Origin: Atopsyche davidsoni
Lineage: Eukaryota > Arthropoda > Insecta > Trichoptera > Hydrobiosidae
Assembly: GCA_022113835.1 (NCBI GenBank)
Contig: JAILWY010000009.1
Span: 3,385,501 to 3,449,500, forward strand
Length of the DNA: 64,000 bases
Reading direction: 5' to 3'
The position numbers and the translations under genes are program-made. Position 1 is the stretch's first letter, and each line of letters starts with the position of its first letter. Positions 45,501 to 57,775 of this stretch are shown in pieces. Below the pieces are notes generated by a model. It searched no databases, was not told the origin of the DNA, and was given only the letters and a program-made list of their open reading frames with translations.

Positions 45501-47112
45501 GAAATATAAACAGATGATTGTGAGGTTTACACGGTGAAAAATATTTTTCATTTATTTTAAAGTACAGTTCACGTATCTTCGAGTCCGACGATGCGAGATC
45601 ATTGCACCTTTTGTAAATTTGCAGAGGTAGATAATTTTCAGGAGGTCAAAAAGGTTAGCGTATCGTTGCCGTTTATTTCGACTATAGTACTGCGCATTAC
45701 TAAAAAACATACAATGAAACGAGATAAATCATCTTTAATTGTCACAGTGAAGGTAATTTTTAAGTGCAAACGTCGACTCAATTAAAAATTTGGTTGTGAT
45801 AGTCTTGGAGCTTAGAATTCTACCAGTGTCTTTAATTTTTTCGTCGTTTCTTGATTTAGTATATACAGAGTAAAACTGTGTTATTGATTTATTGAATATT
45901 CAATATGTAGTCATAAATAAATATGTCTAATAACAGGTGACCTTGCAAGGATAGAACTTTTTTGGTATTCATTGATGATCTTCTTTATAACCTTAATTTT
46001 TGCAACATTATCCAACGAAGAAAGTGTATCAACTAATAAAATCTACAGGCGTAGTATTTTTCATAAAATTTCAGGCGACCTTGAAGGAAGCGCAGTTTTT
46101 GGTGTTCCGTGATGATCTACTTTGATCCATTTGCGTTTTATCGCCCATTGTTTGTACAGGCTGTAATGAGGTTGTTGAATTATCTCTGCATTCGAACAAT
46201 AGATAAAAGCATTTATACCAGACGTTAGATTAGATAAGCTTCATTGTGACTGTGTATTATGGACAACGAACTACTGTGTAGATAAACATTGAAAGTCGAT
46301 ATATTGTAATGTGTCCAGAATACGAATATGAATCCTCGAAATATTAAACGATATTAATTTTTATTCTTATTCAAGTACCGAAGATGGAGCTAACCAGATC
46401 ATAAAAAAACAGAAAAAAAGTAAACCCACCGCCATCATCTTATTGCTAGTTATAACAAATGATAATTACTACAAAAGTATCCCATGGGCTGTAGCGTAAC
46501 TTTGTGTAAACTGAACCTCATAGACAGTATTTTAAACGGTCGCCTACACCATTAACTGGCTCTACTTTTCAGACAATGTCGTTCCGTTTTGTACCTCAGT
46601 TTTGAATTATTGTGATTGGCTGCGCTTGTTTGCTTGCGTCGACTAGTGAATACCACCTAGAATACAAGGCCCAATAGAAAAACCTGTGAGGCTATTTGCA
46701 TTAGGCTGGTAAAATCTACACAGCAAATACAAGTTGTAAGCTAGCCCAAGTTACCCTAATCTCTTTAAGATATTATTTCACAGTGTCACCTCTAATTCCA
46801 GCCAATTGTAAAACTCAACTTGATTGGTTAATATCCACAGTATATTTAATATTTTTGTACATCAATAATATTATTTTTATCAAAATGCCTTTAGTGTTAT
46901 TTTCACTTTTATTGTTTCGCCAGCATGCTAAGTTTCGTAAACTGTTCACACTATATAACCCTTACCCTGCTTGAAAATTCCAATCTAGCATCTTGACGAA
47001 ACTAGTCTAGCAAAAAATAAAAGGTAGAAACAACATTATATATATTATTTAAATAAAAAAAAACATTAGTATAAACTGTACTCACATTTTTAATTTGACA
47101 AATTTATAAAAC
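42600..47112. other. no supported gene; one GC patch
   Basis: AT-rich. A GC-richer stretch at about 43065-43165 is open on the minus strand (NVICDGDRRPGRLGLTEDD then ARDVTTLRELWEG), the most protein-like short frame of the region but with no family recognised. A SINE-related scrap lies near 45228-45290. The rest shows nothing. Confidence 0.35.
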
Positions 47113-47256
47113 TAATATGATTAGGCACATTAGTTCATATATAGAAGACGATTTAAAGAAACTCTCAGAAAAATATCATCGTGATTTGTGTGGGATTTGA
47201 ACCCACATCTCCTGGCTTACATGGCCGGTGTACGAACCCTTGTACTAACGAATCAC
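47113..47256 (-). mobile_element. tRNA-derived SINE, copy 2
   Basis: The head is on the minus strand. Acceptor-like CGAATCAC lies at 47249-47256 and the B-box at 47192-47204 (GGGATTTGAACCC, reverse complement of GGGTTCAAATCCC). The anticodon arm has a CATGTAA loop (TGT, Thr-like) in a partly paired stem. The A-box is damaged compared with 20586-20734. The tail differs, using ATGATTAGGCACATTAGTTC words. Confidence 0.8.
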
Positions 47257-47339
47257 TTCCGTTTATCGAGAATTTTTAACAATCATACTCTACATATGAC
47301 CCAATGTGCCCAGGCCAACCATTACGGGTTTATTATATT

Positions 47340-47492
47340 ATTACTAATATGATTAGGCACATTAGTTCATACACAGAAGATGATTTAAAGAATCTCCCAG
47401 AAAAATATCATCGTGATTTGTGTGATCCCAAACAAATCACGATGATATTTTTCTGAGACTGATGAACTGATGTGCCTAATCATATTAGTAAT
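47340..47492. repeat. asymmetric palindrome made of SINE tail pieces
   Basis: The left arm (47340-47421) repeats the tail of the SINE just upstream (TACTAATATGATTAGGCACA to CGTGATTTGT). The right arm (47432-47492) is its inverse with an internal deletion of about 20 bp. The inner loop is GTGATCCCAA. It looks like an inverted duplication produced by template switching or nested insertion. Confidence 0.85.
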
Positions 47493-47511
47493 TAAGTAAA
47501 CAACGCAAAGT

Positions 47512-47573
47512 AGGACGCTATTGGCTAGCGGCAAGTCGGTTGCAAGTTGTGTCGCGTCGTGTAGAGGGCTTGG
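47512..47573 (+). repeat. 60-bp dispersed repeat, copy 2
   Basis: Matches 15768-15828 (GGACGCTATTGG, TAGC, GCAAGT, TTG, TGTAGAGG) with mismatches. It leads into a GC-rich patch (to about 47780) that is open on the minus strand with no recognisable domain. Confidence 0.5.
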
Positions 47574-50500
47574 CAAGTGGATGAAGAAGCACCAGCTTCG
47601 CTGTCAGGCTTCGCTCTCGAGGTGGTGGTGCCGCGAGTGTCCGGGGGTCCGCCATTGTTCTCGGGCTGTTGGCGCTCCGATGGCGCGGGACATCTCGTAA
47701 TGAGCCCCGCGCACTGCCACCACATCTGATAAAACCGCCGCACACAATTAGTCCAAGTGTCACGAGCCTCCGGGCCTTGTCAACCGGCCTTAACTCAGGT
47801 ACCGACCGCGATTAATCTCTATCGCTAATGTTTTTTTTTATGTGAGAACCGATTTATCTATTTAATATGTACTTGTTGGATTGCATTGTTATATTTTTGA
47901 GTTAGTTGCGCCAACATGCTAGGTTTGCATCTTTAGGCAACCGGTGACTAGAAATGCCGCAATGGAGACAGCACAATGCTGCTACATATTTTAATAAATA
48001 TTAAAACTAAAAATAACCAAAATATAGATTCATTTGCATTTAATATATTGGTGGACCATTGATTGTCGAACAAAACATCAAAAATTAAAATCTCATCAGA
48101 TGCGACCGTTACATTTTAGTATTTCCACAAAAACTGTTTCTGTATATATATGTACCACCTAATAACTCTTCGTCATTGATTACATTTCCTTGAAACTTCC
48201 AGCCTTAGAGATCAACCCCACGTTAACAAGGTTTCACCTGGAGCACCCCTGCAATCTCTTGAAATCCGTTGTCCGAAGAACAAACGTTTGCGAGAGCTGA
48301 AACGCATTTGCCCGACAAGTTGTTTGCGAGAGGCCACCCTTCAGTAGAAACGGGAAATGCAGCGACATATCACGATTCCGCTGGTGCAGTAACACAACCT
48401 AAAAATATTAATTAAATTCCTTATAACAGCATAAACAGGTGATCCAAATATATAAAAAATCATCTCTATTTAAAGCCTAGCATATTACTATGCATTATCT
48501 TACCCGTACTTTCAAACTGAATAGTATTTCAATATTAATTGAAAAATCCATTTAATTCATGATATGTACTTATAATACATTTCGATGCCTAAACAAATTT
48601 GTATTAATGTTTTTGAACAAAGGGATTCTAATGATTATTGAATATGAAGTAATACTACTGTGATTGTACGAATTCACAAAAAAATATATAACCAAGTTAC
48701 TGAAAACTGTAAACAGCACGTAAAATGTTTTAAAATAGTTTCAAATTATTTATCTGTATTATTAATAAAGTCAGCGTTTGATGTGTAAAAGATTCTTAGG
48801 TATCTTTTACTTGTTTTCAAATGATTTAGTTAACTACATGTTTGAATCTCCTGCCCGAGAAACTCTGCGATAATGAAATACAGGAACAGAGCCTCGCCAA
48901 GCGAGGGGCAAACCGAGGTACGGTTTTTATTCATGAGGCTCTTCAGCATTCGGCACTGACCTTTAAGGGCCTGGGGCTGTTTATTGTATTGGATTTATGC
49001 TGACAAGGGATGAATTTCAATTATGAGGGGCAGAAGGCACCTTAAAAATATAATCATGCTTATTCAATATTCAGACAGAAATCTGAAATATTACCTTTAG
49101 AAATTTTCTTTTTACTCCGAAGAAGGGCTCTCCAGTTGTATTTAACGTCACAATCTGTTCAACAATTGTATAATTATATAATAATTTTTTTAAGGGTTGA
49201 AAATCGTAGCAGTCTGATAACTACCCCTTGGAGATATTTTTTGATATCTCTCGATCTTCCATTGGAAAAAAACTTATTTTAGGGAGATCAAGGAATCCTT
49301 TTTATTTTTATGGTTCATATCTTTAGCAATTTCTCATGGGCTCTCGATCCGTGAACATTTATCGATTACAGATGGTTTATTTTATCTACATTGTTCTAGT
49401 CTTATCTAGTTTACTATGCGATCAATATATTGGAAGATATATTTTCGGCACTTAGATCGTTGCTTCGTTTATACTTTGATTTAATAGACGTTCGCATAGT
49501 TCAGACTATCGAAAGATGTTTTTTTTATAGTCACCCTCTTTCATATATTTTATTATATATAGCTCAAAGCTTTTTTACCGATAATAATTTTCTTACCTTT
49601 GAATTTAAAAGCAAAACCTCGGTATCGCGTAGAGATGCGGTTTTGAATCCTATAGTTAAAATGTGTGTTAATTACATATTTATTAAAAACTCATTAGTAG
49701 TTCTTGTAAAGTAATCCGGCCTTTGAGTTTTTTAAGGAATTTGCTTCATCGTTCTTCTAATTATTATGAATAAGATGAGTGATAATTTTATTCTTCATTG
49801 TAGTGTAACCATGTTTGTGATGATTGTTTAAACAAAGTGTCGAGTGTACTGGCTTTTTTGCGTTTGTGTGAGACAATGATTGTTAATTTACAAGTCTGTG
49901 TGTAGAAAAATTGTAATTGTAAATTCAGCGTGAAATAAAGTAATTAAATATTGAGGTTAAAGTAAGAACAATGCTTTTTTATGACACAAGTATTTTGTAC
50001 ACTAACGATTTAGAAGAATATTTTTTATTTATAAAAATTAAAATTTTGAGTTTTTAATATTTTATAGAAAAATAATAAGTGATGTTACTTTATATATAAA
50101 TAACAACAATAAACACATCTATAATAAATATCTGGGTATTAATTGATGGGCAAGGTAAAGCTGTTGTTACTTGGTGAAGAAGAAGGAAGGAAGGAAGAAG
50201 CTGAATAAATTCTGCTTTATTCACTACTTTATACGTGACAGGTATATTTACGTGAAATACTTTGCTATTAGTAAATATATAATTATTATTTGTTGAGGTT
50301 TAATATTTGATGCATTTTTCAAATATCGAGAAAAATATACAGTTTATTTTACTAAAATATCAAGTTAGTGCAAGGTTAGATAATTAAGGTTATAATTATT
50401 AGTCAGAGGTTTTAATTGACGAATCGGAACTAATGTAATGTTTGACCATCGTACCAATCTGCTTTCAAGACCGTCAGGTGATAAAAATTGAAAGACTGCA

Positions 50501-51930
50501 CAGTTCCCTTGTAACAAGAGTAGATACATTAATATAAAATCATAGAAGAAGATCAACAGGTAGATTTGTTACAAGTTTTCTTGAAAGAATTCTTCTAGAA
50601 AATTGAACCAGTGCTTTTAACTCAGAATGCAACGAATCTTAAAAAAAAACTTGAAAAAGCTTCTGGTCGGTGGTGGTGTGTCAGAAAAAAAGCTGTAAGA
50701 TGGAGAAAAGCGTTCATGCTGTGGAAGTTTAACAAGAAAAAAAATTGAGTTAAACAGATAAAATGGGAAGTCCTTGACATCCAGTCTTATTGAAATTAAA
50801 GGTTTGTTTGGGAAGTAAATATATTAATAATCCTTCACCTTTAAAGTCAATATATTGAACTGTTTATTAGTTGATATTTTATTTAAAAATAACAAAAATA
50901 AAAATATTGAATATGTTTATTAGTTGTCAAAGCTGCTTCTGTTTTAATGTTTTAAACAGTCAATTAAAATTTTGATTTTTGTGTATTAGACATTGATTTG
51001 GTTTCCTTGCTAGAACATTTTTTTGATATGCACATGTATATAATATAATGTATTAAGTTTTTTTAAGCATATAAAAAAATCTATGCAACACAATTATTTA
51101 TAAATGTATATTGTTGTGTTAGAAAAAAAACAACCTTTTTTCTAATAAATGAATTCCAAATTTATTCATTTTGTGTACATCGCATCAGCATTTTTTCATC
51201 ATTGAATACCAAAATCACTTTTAGCCCTGAACTTTGATATGCAAAATTTCTTTTCCAACACAGCAAAAATTTAATTTTCTCAATATTTATAGGAATATCA
51301 AAGGCTTCTTTGATGTCATAATCAAGTTTACGGGCGTAGACAGCGTATGCTAATAAAATTTACGACCAAATAACTGCAAATGAGAAAAAATCCAATGTTT
51401 CAAGACCGTGTTTTTATTGAAAAAATTCCACCCAGACAACCTTGCAGCTTGATAAAAAAATAACGAGTTTCAGTCAAATTTAAATAAACGATTATTAAGT
51501 TATACGCATTCGTAAGCTCAGTGGCTCAGTTTGCAGCAGTTGCAACTAAATGGCATTGGACAGTTTTTATTAATTGCTTTTGGTGCTGTTTGTATGTAAT
51601 TGGATATTATTTGCCCAAATAATTTAGGTGGGTACTGAGTCAATTGAATGAACGCTGTTTGGATAATCATGATGATGAATAGTTTGTTTGGAATAATTGA
51701 AGTAGAATGTTTCAATTTTGTTACAAAATATATTATTTGTATTTCAAATTTTAATGAAATCCAAATTGGTAATTTAAATCAAATTGATATTGAAATAGTT
51801 TACATAGAGCACAGGTTATAAAATATAAATATATTTGTTCACAAACGATATCAACATGCATTGATTATATTCCCGAGATTTACATACTAACACCATTTGA
51901 ATAATGTTGTGTTATTATTACTCTCTAGAG
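47574..51930. other. no supported gene
   Basis: After a GC-rich patch to 47780 the sequence is AT-rich with short frames only. The 94-codon frame at 49430-49714 and others lack recognisable motifs. A short GAAGGAAGG run lies near 50180. Confidence 0.45.
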
Positions 51931-52010
51931 CAGGGGTAGTCAACCTGTCCCCATTGCTCACGTGGGCAATTCAAGCATTATGATAGGCGGTGGGGTTTTT
52001 TCCAATGTAC
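51931..52010. mobile_element. hAT-type terminus, fragment
   Basis: CAGGGGTAGTCAACCTG at 51931 is a typical hAT terminal sequence, followed by GC-richer subterminal DNA. No matching right end or 8-bp duplication was found, so the element is truncated or its other end is diverged. The 76-codon minus-strand frame 51978-52208 might be part of it. Confidence 0.55.
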
Positions 52011-52184
52011 CTTAATATTAAATTCTTTTCCTGGTCGCCATGTTTGAAAGTCTGCCACTTGTGTCAAAGGAGAGGCAGAAATACTATTAAAAATATTTTT
52101 TCTGTCTAATAAACATACACAAAGTATTGAATTAGTATTTTGAAGATGCACTCTATTTAAGGCAGTTGCTTCCAGCCTTTTAAT

Positions 52185-52216
52185 TGCCTCTGGTGTCCAA
52201 CCGGACACCAGAGGCA
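52185..52216. repeat. perfect hairpin, 14-bp arms
   Basis: TGCCTCTGGTGTCC and GGACACCAGAGGCA are separated by AACC. It sits directly upstream of the dispersed repeat at 52226. It may be the junction of two inverted element ends. Confidence 0.9.
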
Positions 52217-52225
52217 GTCCATTAC

Positions 52226-52760
52226 CTGGCGAAATCGTGTCATTTAATTTATATAATTGTCACTTTATTTTTCTATGTCGAAAGTTGAATTTTTAACGGA
52301 GTATTAAGAAAACTATAAGTTATATTTATTTATTTTTTATTATTTAATTAGCGTCCATTTTTCAAGATAAAATAAATTTTTGAAGATGTTGAAAAATTGG
52401 ATAAAATGACGACTTTTTAAAACCAAAGTTTGTTGAAGATTTTTTTTTTAAATTTTTAAAATAATATATCGCACAGGGTTTATATTAATTTTTTTAATTC
52501 GAATTAAAAAAAAGACTTTTAAATGTTTAGGACTCTTGGAAAAGGGACATGACGAATCTCAAAATTCCTACACTTCAATCGGAAAAAACACATATTTATC
52601 ATATTAATAGTAAATTATAAGAAATAAAAAAATATTCTATTCGGAAGAAGAGATGTATCAAACTTTTTGCATTTAAATTTTTTTGATTGGTGCAGTCGAT
52701 TTTTCGCAAAACGGACTAGAAAATGAACAAAAAAACTCGATTATGGGACCTAGACCCTTA
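52226..52760 (+). repeat. dispersed repeat, longer copy
   Basis: Matches 25086-25494 from CTGGCGAAATCGTGTCATTT to GACCCTTAA, with an extra ~113 bp after the first 25 bases. Many internal indels in A/T runs show both copies are old. It has no coding capacity. Confidence 0.75.
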
Positions 52761-53139
52761 AGTTACTGCGGAACCAGTGGGTGGTATTATACGCTAGGTA
52801 AAAAAAGGTCGACAATAATTTTTGGTGCCAATAAATAATACAATGGTTTTTATACGATACATACAGATAATTTGCATATATTTTGTTTAGCCTAATTAGG
52901 TAGTGTTAGTGGTAATATGGCCGGTTAATTACGGAGGCGATAGGGCTCAATCCGTGCATTGACACCAGGTACAGTAATCCCAGCGCGAGCGCCGCTCAGC
53001 TGTGACCCAAATAAGGCGCCGCGCCTCACCTGCGCCGCCAACCTTGACGTCGCTCCCCCCGCGGTACGCTGTACGATCCAGCGGCTCCCAACCTCACTAA
53101 AACCCAACACGGCCTCTAAAATAAGATTCAACATTTTAT

Positions 53140-53225
53140 GAAGTGAACCCGTGCTCTAGCAGTAAGCACGCTTGTTTGTCGATTATCCGAGCTCGAGTCC
53201 AGTTAGTCATGTTTTTTTTTTTTCA
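53140..53225 (+). mobile_element. possible tRNA-like SINE with Pol III terminator
   Basis: CTCTAGCAGTAAGCACGC resembles an A-box region. GCTCGAGTCC near 53190 resembles a B-box (GGTTCGAATCC) with two mismatches. A T-run at 53213-53223 would stop Pol III. No acceptor stem could be closed, so a functional tRNA is unlikely. A retroposon head or pseudogene fits better. Confidence 0.35.
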
Positions 53226-53350
53226 AAATTAAGATATCAGATGCACATACATATCGAGACAATAAGCTTTGCTTTAAATTGATTTGTGTAAATGCAAATA
53301 TTTTTTAGCGCGCCTCTAAGCTTAGGAGCCGCTGCCGCAGACTATACACG

Positions 53351-53621
53351 CAGTGGTCCCCATCCCTATGCCCGCGGGCACCATGGCGCCCGCCGACCGT
53401 TTTACGTGTGCCCGCCGCTGTGCGACCATGATAAATAAATAATTGTTATATTAATAATATTCTTTTGTGCATTGTTTGTGTTATTGACTATGTCCAACCA
53501 AAAATATACGTTGAAAAAATAAATGGTGTAAAAGGTATGGTAAAATAAAAATAATAACCTTTTGGCACCCTAGAGCACATTCTAGAATGTGCTCTAGGTG
53601 CAAAAAGGTTGGGGACCCCTG
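53351..53621. mobile_element. hAT-like MITE, 271 bp (copy B, inverted)
   Basis: Ends CAGTGGTCCCCA and TGGGGACCCCTG are inverted repeats. It is the reverse-complement relative of 35190-35521, sharing CCGACCGTTTTACGTGTGCC and the GAGCACATTCTAGAATG word, here extended to a near-perfect 24-bp palindrome (about 53573-53596). Flanks CTATACAC(G) and CTATACAG suggest an imperfect 8-bp duplication. Confidence 0.88.
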
Positions 53622-53629
53622 CTATACAG

Positions 53630-56600
53630 TGTGCCGCGGGTACGCATAACTGTCTGACGTATTATGCGATATGATCATGACCATTATGCTCCAGCCGTGC
53701 GTCGAGCCGGGCGGAGGTTAACTTACCGCTCCGGAGGTTACGTCGACTATACGTCAGGAATTTTTAAGATTAACGCATTTCAAAGCGAACACCTGAACTC
53801 TTATTGCGCAATGTTCGCAGGCGTCCGTTGTCAATGGACTTAATTTCTTGGGAGTAAAACCAAGCGTAATACGTAAATTTCCACAAAGTGCTCGGCTGAC
53901 GCGGAGTCTTCAATGGTTTCTTACTCCATTTATAAATATACACATAAGGTAGTAAATAATATTATTTTTTATCTAGAGCTCTCACTGTCTCAGGGAAATA
54001 TTTGTGTAGTCTAATAAACAATTAAATCTTTATACTAAATGAATTGCTAAAAATAATTTTTTCTTCAGTTAATTACTTCTGTAATAAACAACGAGTGGAA
54101 GGACTTGAGAATTGAATTATAGAAAACAAAATAAATGTTTTGAATGAAATTGATTTTCATAATTATTGTTATCCTTAAAATCAATTTCATAAATACTCGT
54201 AAAACACATGTGAGCTGAAAGACCTACTGAATAAAAATCAACATGTTTAAATTGTCACTGGTCTCATTTAGCGAATATTAATTAATTATGTATGATTTAT
54301 GCTTAATAACTTAATCGTGAATATATGATAACCAGTAGCGGGCATGTGGCAGGAAGTGGCTTTACCCCAGAAAGTTTCCCTGACAGCTGATAAGGTCAAT
54401 TGTGAACGTTTGGTCTTCGTTCGAGTAAATTATTCAAAGTATTTTGTTTACCAACACCAGCGACGCTTCTGATTGTGTCTTTGATATGAAGCCGAAATAG
54501 TTTGATATCAAACTGTCAATATTGACGATATCACGAAACCAATCATATTTATTTATGCTGCAGGCACGATACTCGTGTCTCTGTAGACAAACTGAGTATT
54601 ACCTGTGTTTGCAGTTCACAGCATCCAATCATCGTGTTTATTGGTTGAGGTGTACAAACGTTGAATCTGAGGCAAACAAAAATAAAAACCCAAGTGATAT
54701 TATAAATCTTTGTTTAAAATTTGGTACTGCTGTAGTATTTTATCATAATATCTACAGTAAAAAAGTCTATAATCTATACTTAAAGCTCTAAAGATTTTTA
54801 TCTGTATAACATCATTGTTATTTTTAAAATAAAATTTATATATTTTATATAATATTAGTATGTTTAGTTTTCAGTTTAACTCACATCTAGTTTTTATAAA
54901 ATCTCTCTAAGCATCATACTCTCGAGGCTGCTCCGTCTAAATTTACAAATCGGATTTCATTCTGGTACAAGCATTTCCGTTTTTTTGTATATTTAAAATA
55001 TAACCTTCCTCAATTTATTATTATTATGAGTTTTAGATGTTTTCAGTCAAGATCAGAAGCGTGGGGTGTGTGATTATATGTCGTGCAATAAAATAATTAT
55101 TATTAAGCAGTGGTGTTTGCTATATCAAAACAATAAAGAACTAGATCAAATTTGACTTATTTTACACGCACGATGATATTTATTGAATAATAAGTCTCAT
55201 TTATATTGAGTGGGAAAAACTGCTTGTCTCGATTTTGGACTCACCACACGACACTCAATAAAATTTCACCAAAATATGAATTATTTTAATAAATAAACTG
55301 AGAAATCTCACACTCTAAAATCTCACAGTATATCTTTACGAGCGCATATTTTGCTTTCGGCGCGGCCGGTTTTTATTTTTTTTGAGAATTTTGAAATACC
55401 TTTTTTATATTTTATTGCCATAAACAACGGAGGTCGTGTCACTTCCCGTGCAGCTCGCCCACGCGGCTTACGAATCCCCAAAAGGGAAAACGACTCGAGA
55501 ACTGGCAACACTCGTCCGCGCGTTACCAACAATGCCAGAATTAAATAAAAATATGCAAAAGTTTACATTGTGCTGAGTGATTTACGCGTTTGCCATTATT
55601 TAATGGAATATTGCTAAAGCATACATACTTTTATTTCATGGTGTGATTTCTATTTTATTTTATTAATTACTCATAACCATCCTTCTAATAACACCATCAC
55701 CTATCATCCTCTGTAGCATGAATGATTTAAACTGGCGTCTTGTTTACTCATCACAACTTTTAGTACATATAAGAGTCCGCCATAGCCAGAGGTGTAAATA
55801 TCCACGTGTGCGTCCTAAATTAATTTCGAGCTTTCCTCGTTGTTTTATCCATAAATTAATATAAATAATCGTTTATATTGTAGTTAGTTTTAGAGACTTG
55901 TTGATAGTTTAAATATTTTTTAAAATATGTATTATATAAACCCTTGTTACGTTAGCCAGGGAGTCTAAGTTTCCAGCTGTGTTTCTTAAAATAATTTTTT
56001 ATTCACTCGCCAAAAAGTTACAATATGTACCAGATATATTAAATCCGTACTTTTATGATTTTAAAAATAATGTAAAACCGATTGCTGTTTTGCTCGCCGT
56101 TACTGTCTTGGGAATAAATCGCGGCCGAAGATACATTAGAAAAGTAATGAAAGTAAACACATAATTAAAAGAGTGTAATAAAAGAAAGTATGATTAGCGA
56201 GAAAGTCTATTGAATCCCAGGAAATGGTGAAGACGAAGACAGAGTTTTAAAATTAACAAAGGCATGTCTGTTTTTATTTGAATAATATTAAAAAATATTT
56301 CCAGAGTATAATTTCTTTATTGCTATAAATCTTATACATACTCGTAAGCTACACTCGGTATTTTGGGAGGAGACATACAATAATCAAAATTAAATAACTT
56401 GCTTATATCATCGAGACAATTGCTTTGGTTTGAAATAATGTCAAACCTCTCTGATTGATTTTATTTATTTTTTATGAATTTGCAATCTTTCATGTATATT
56501 GTATTGTTGATGAGTTTGGTAGTTTATACAGTCTTCATTCAGATAGATTTGATTAGTGGTTGTCTCTCCAGCACTAAGATTTAGTAAAAATAAGTCATAT

Positions 56601-57376
56601 CAAAGAAAACACGAACAGCATCATTTTATGGGTATCTTTATTATTATGTGTGTAATTCATTTATTGATAAAGGTTATACCCAGAGTCGAGACTACTTTGG
56701 GTCGGTGGGCATTGAATTCTTTCGGGTGAATCACAGAGATCTTGAAAACCAGACTCAGAGCAGTGTGCCATACTCTGAGAAATAAACACGTGTTTGTTGT
56801 ATATGAGAAAGCTGTCTGGGGCACTCTTTATATTATATTTATAGCCTGTCTGCTGGCCATAATTTAAATGTGAAAGAATTGCTTAATTAAATACGCACTG
56901 ATTTGTAGCTATGAAGAAACCATAACTGGAGGAGACTGTGTTTTGTTAGTAACACGTGATAAATATTATTGCTTTATGGCTACAAATTCTTATGGAGGAT
57001 TTTTATAGCTTCCCGGCTAATGATTATATATTTCAAAACTATTTTCGCATACGGGGCTACTCAAATTGATAGAACTGGTGAGTGATCTGAAAATTTATAT
57101 GTCTCTATCATTTAGTGTCCAGAGGGATGGGGTTGTAAGCTCTTCAGGAGCCTCAGGCAGCCTTCCTCCCAGCGATGATGACGAGAATCAGCATGTTAAA
57201 TTACATTACGTCTTTATTGAGTCGTAGTCTGTCCTGATTTTTTGTTGAGTTTCTAATGCTTTTTTAAACGCTGCGATGATTGATGTGTTTAAAATTGAAC
57301 CCAGCCTGCTAATATATTAAGTACATAAATCATATTCACGTGTGCGGTTCTGCGTTACCTGCACGAACTTACACAC
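53630..57376. other. no supported gene
   Basis: AT-rich. A short GC-richer stretch is at about 55430-55530, open on both strands without domains. The 89-codon frame 54522-54791 has no recognisable feature. No RNA gene was found. Confidence 0.45.
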
Positions 57377-57775
57377 CAGCGGCTTACAAACTTTTTGACC
57401 TGTGCACCACCAACGTGCCCATATTTAGATTAAACACAATTATTAATCTTTATATTACAAGAAAATTGCAATTTCCATTTTGAACCAATTTTTTTTCGGA
57501 TATATGTGTAAACATGTATTTTGTGAAAATTTCTTATTTTATAAAAATTACAAATTACTCATTTAATTTCTCTATCATATTTCTAATACTATTGAATTTC
57601 CATAAAAAAAATGTGTTTCATTGAGAGTTTTAGAAGTGAAATATTCAATTTACTGCCATAGAAATTTAATTGACGTTTCGTAACGCAATATATTTGCGTT
57701 TTTCTATTTCAAGTACGTATCTAATCATTATTGTACGAAACTGAATGTACCCGAACCGTGGGTTGGAAGCCGCTG
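57377..57775. mobile_element. diverged hAT-like MITE, about 400 bp
   Basis: Left end CAGCGGCTTACAAACTTTTTG and right end GGTTGGAAGCCGCTG pair as an imperfect inverted repeat (CAGCGGCTT then C-A-A). The interior is AT-rich. The 8-bp flanks do not match, so the insertion is old or the edges are slightly misplaced. Confidence 0.6.
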
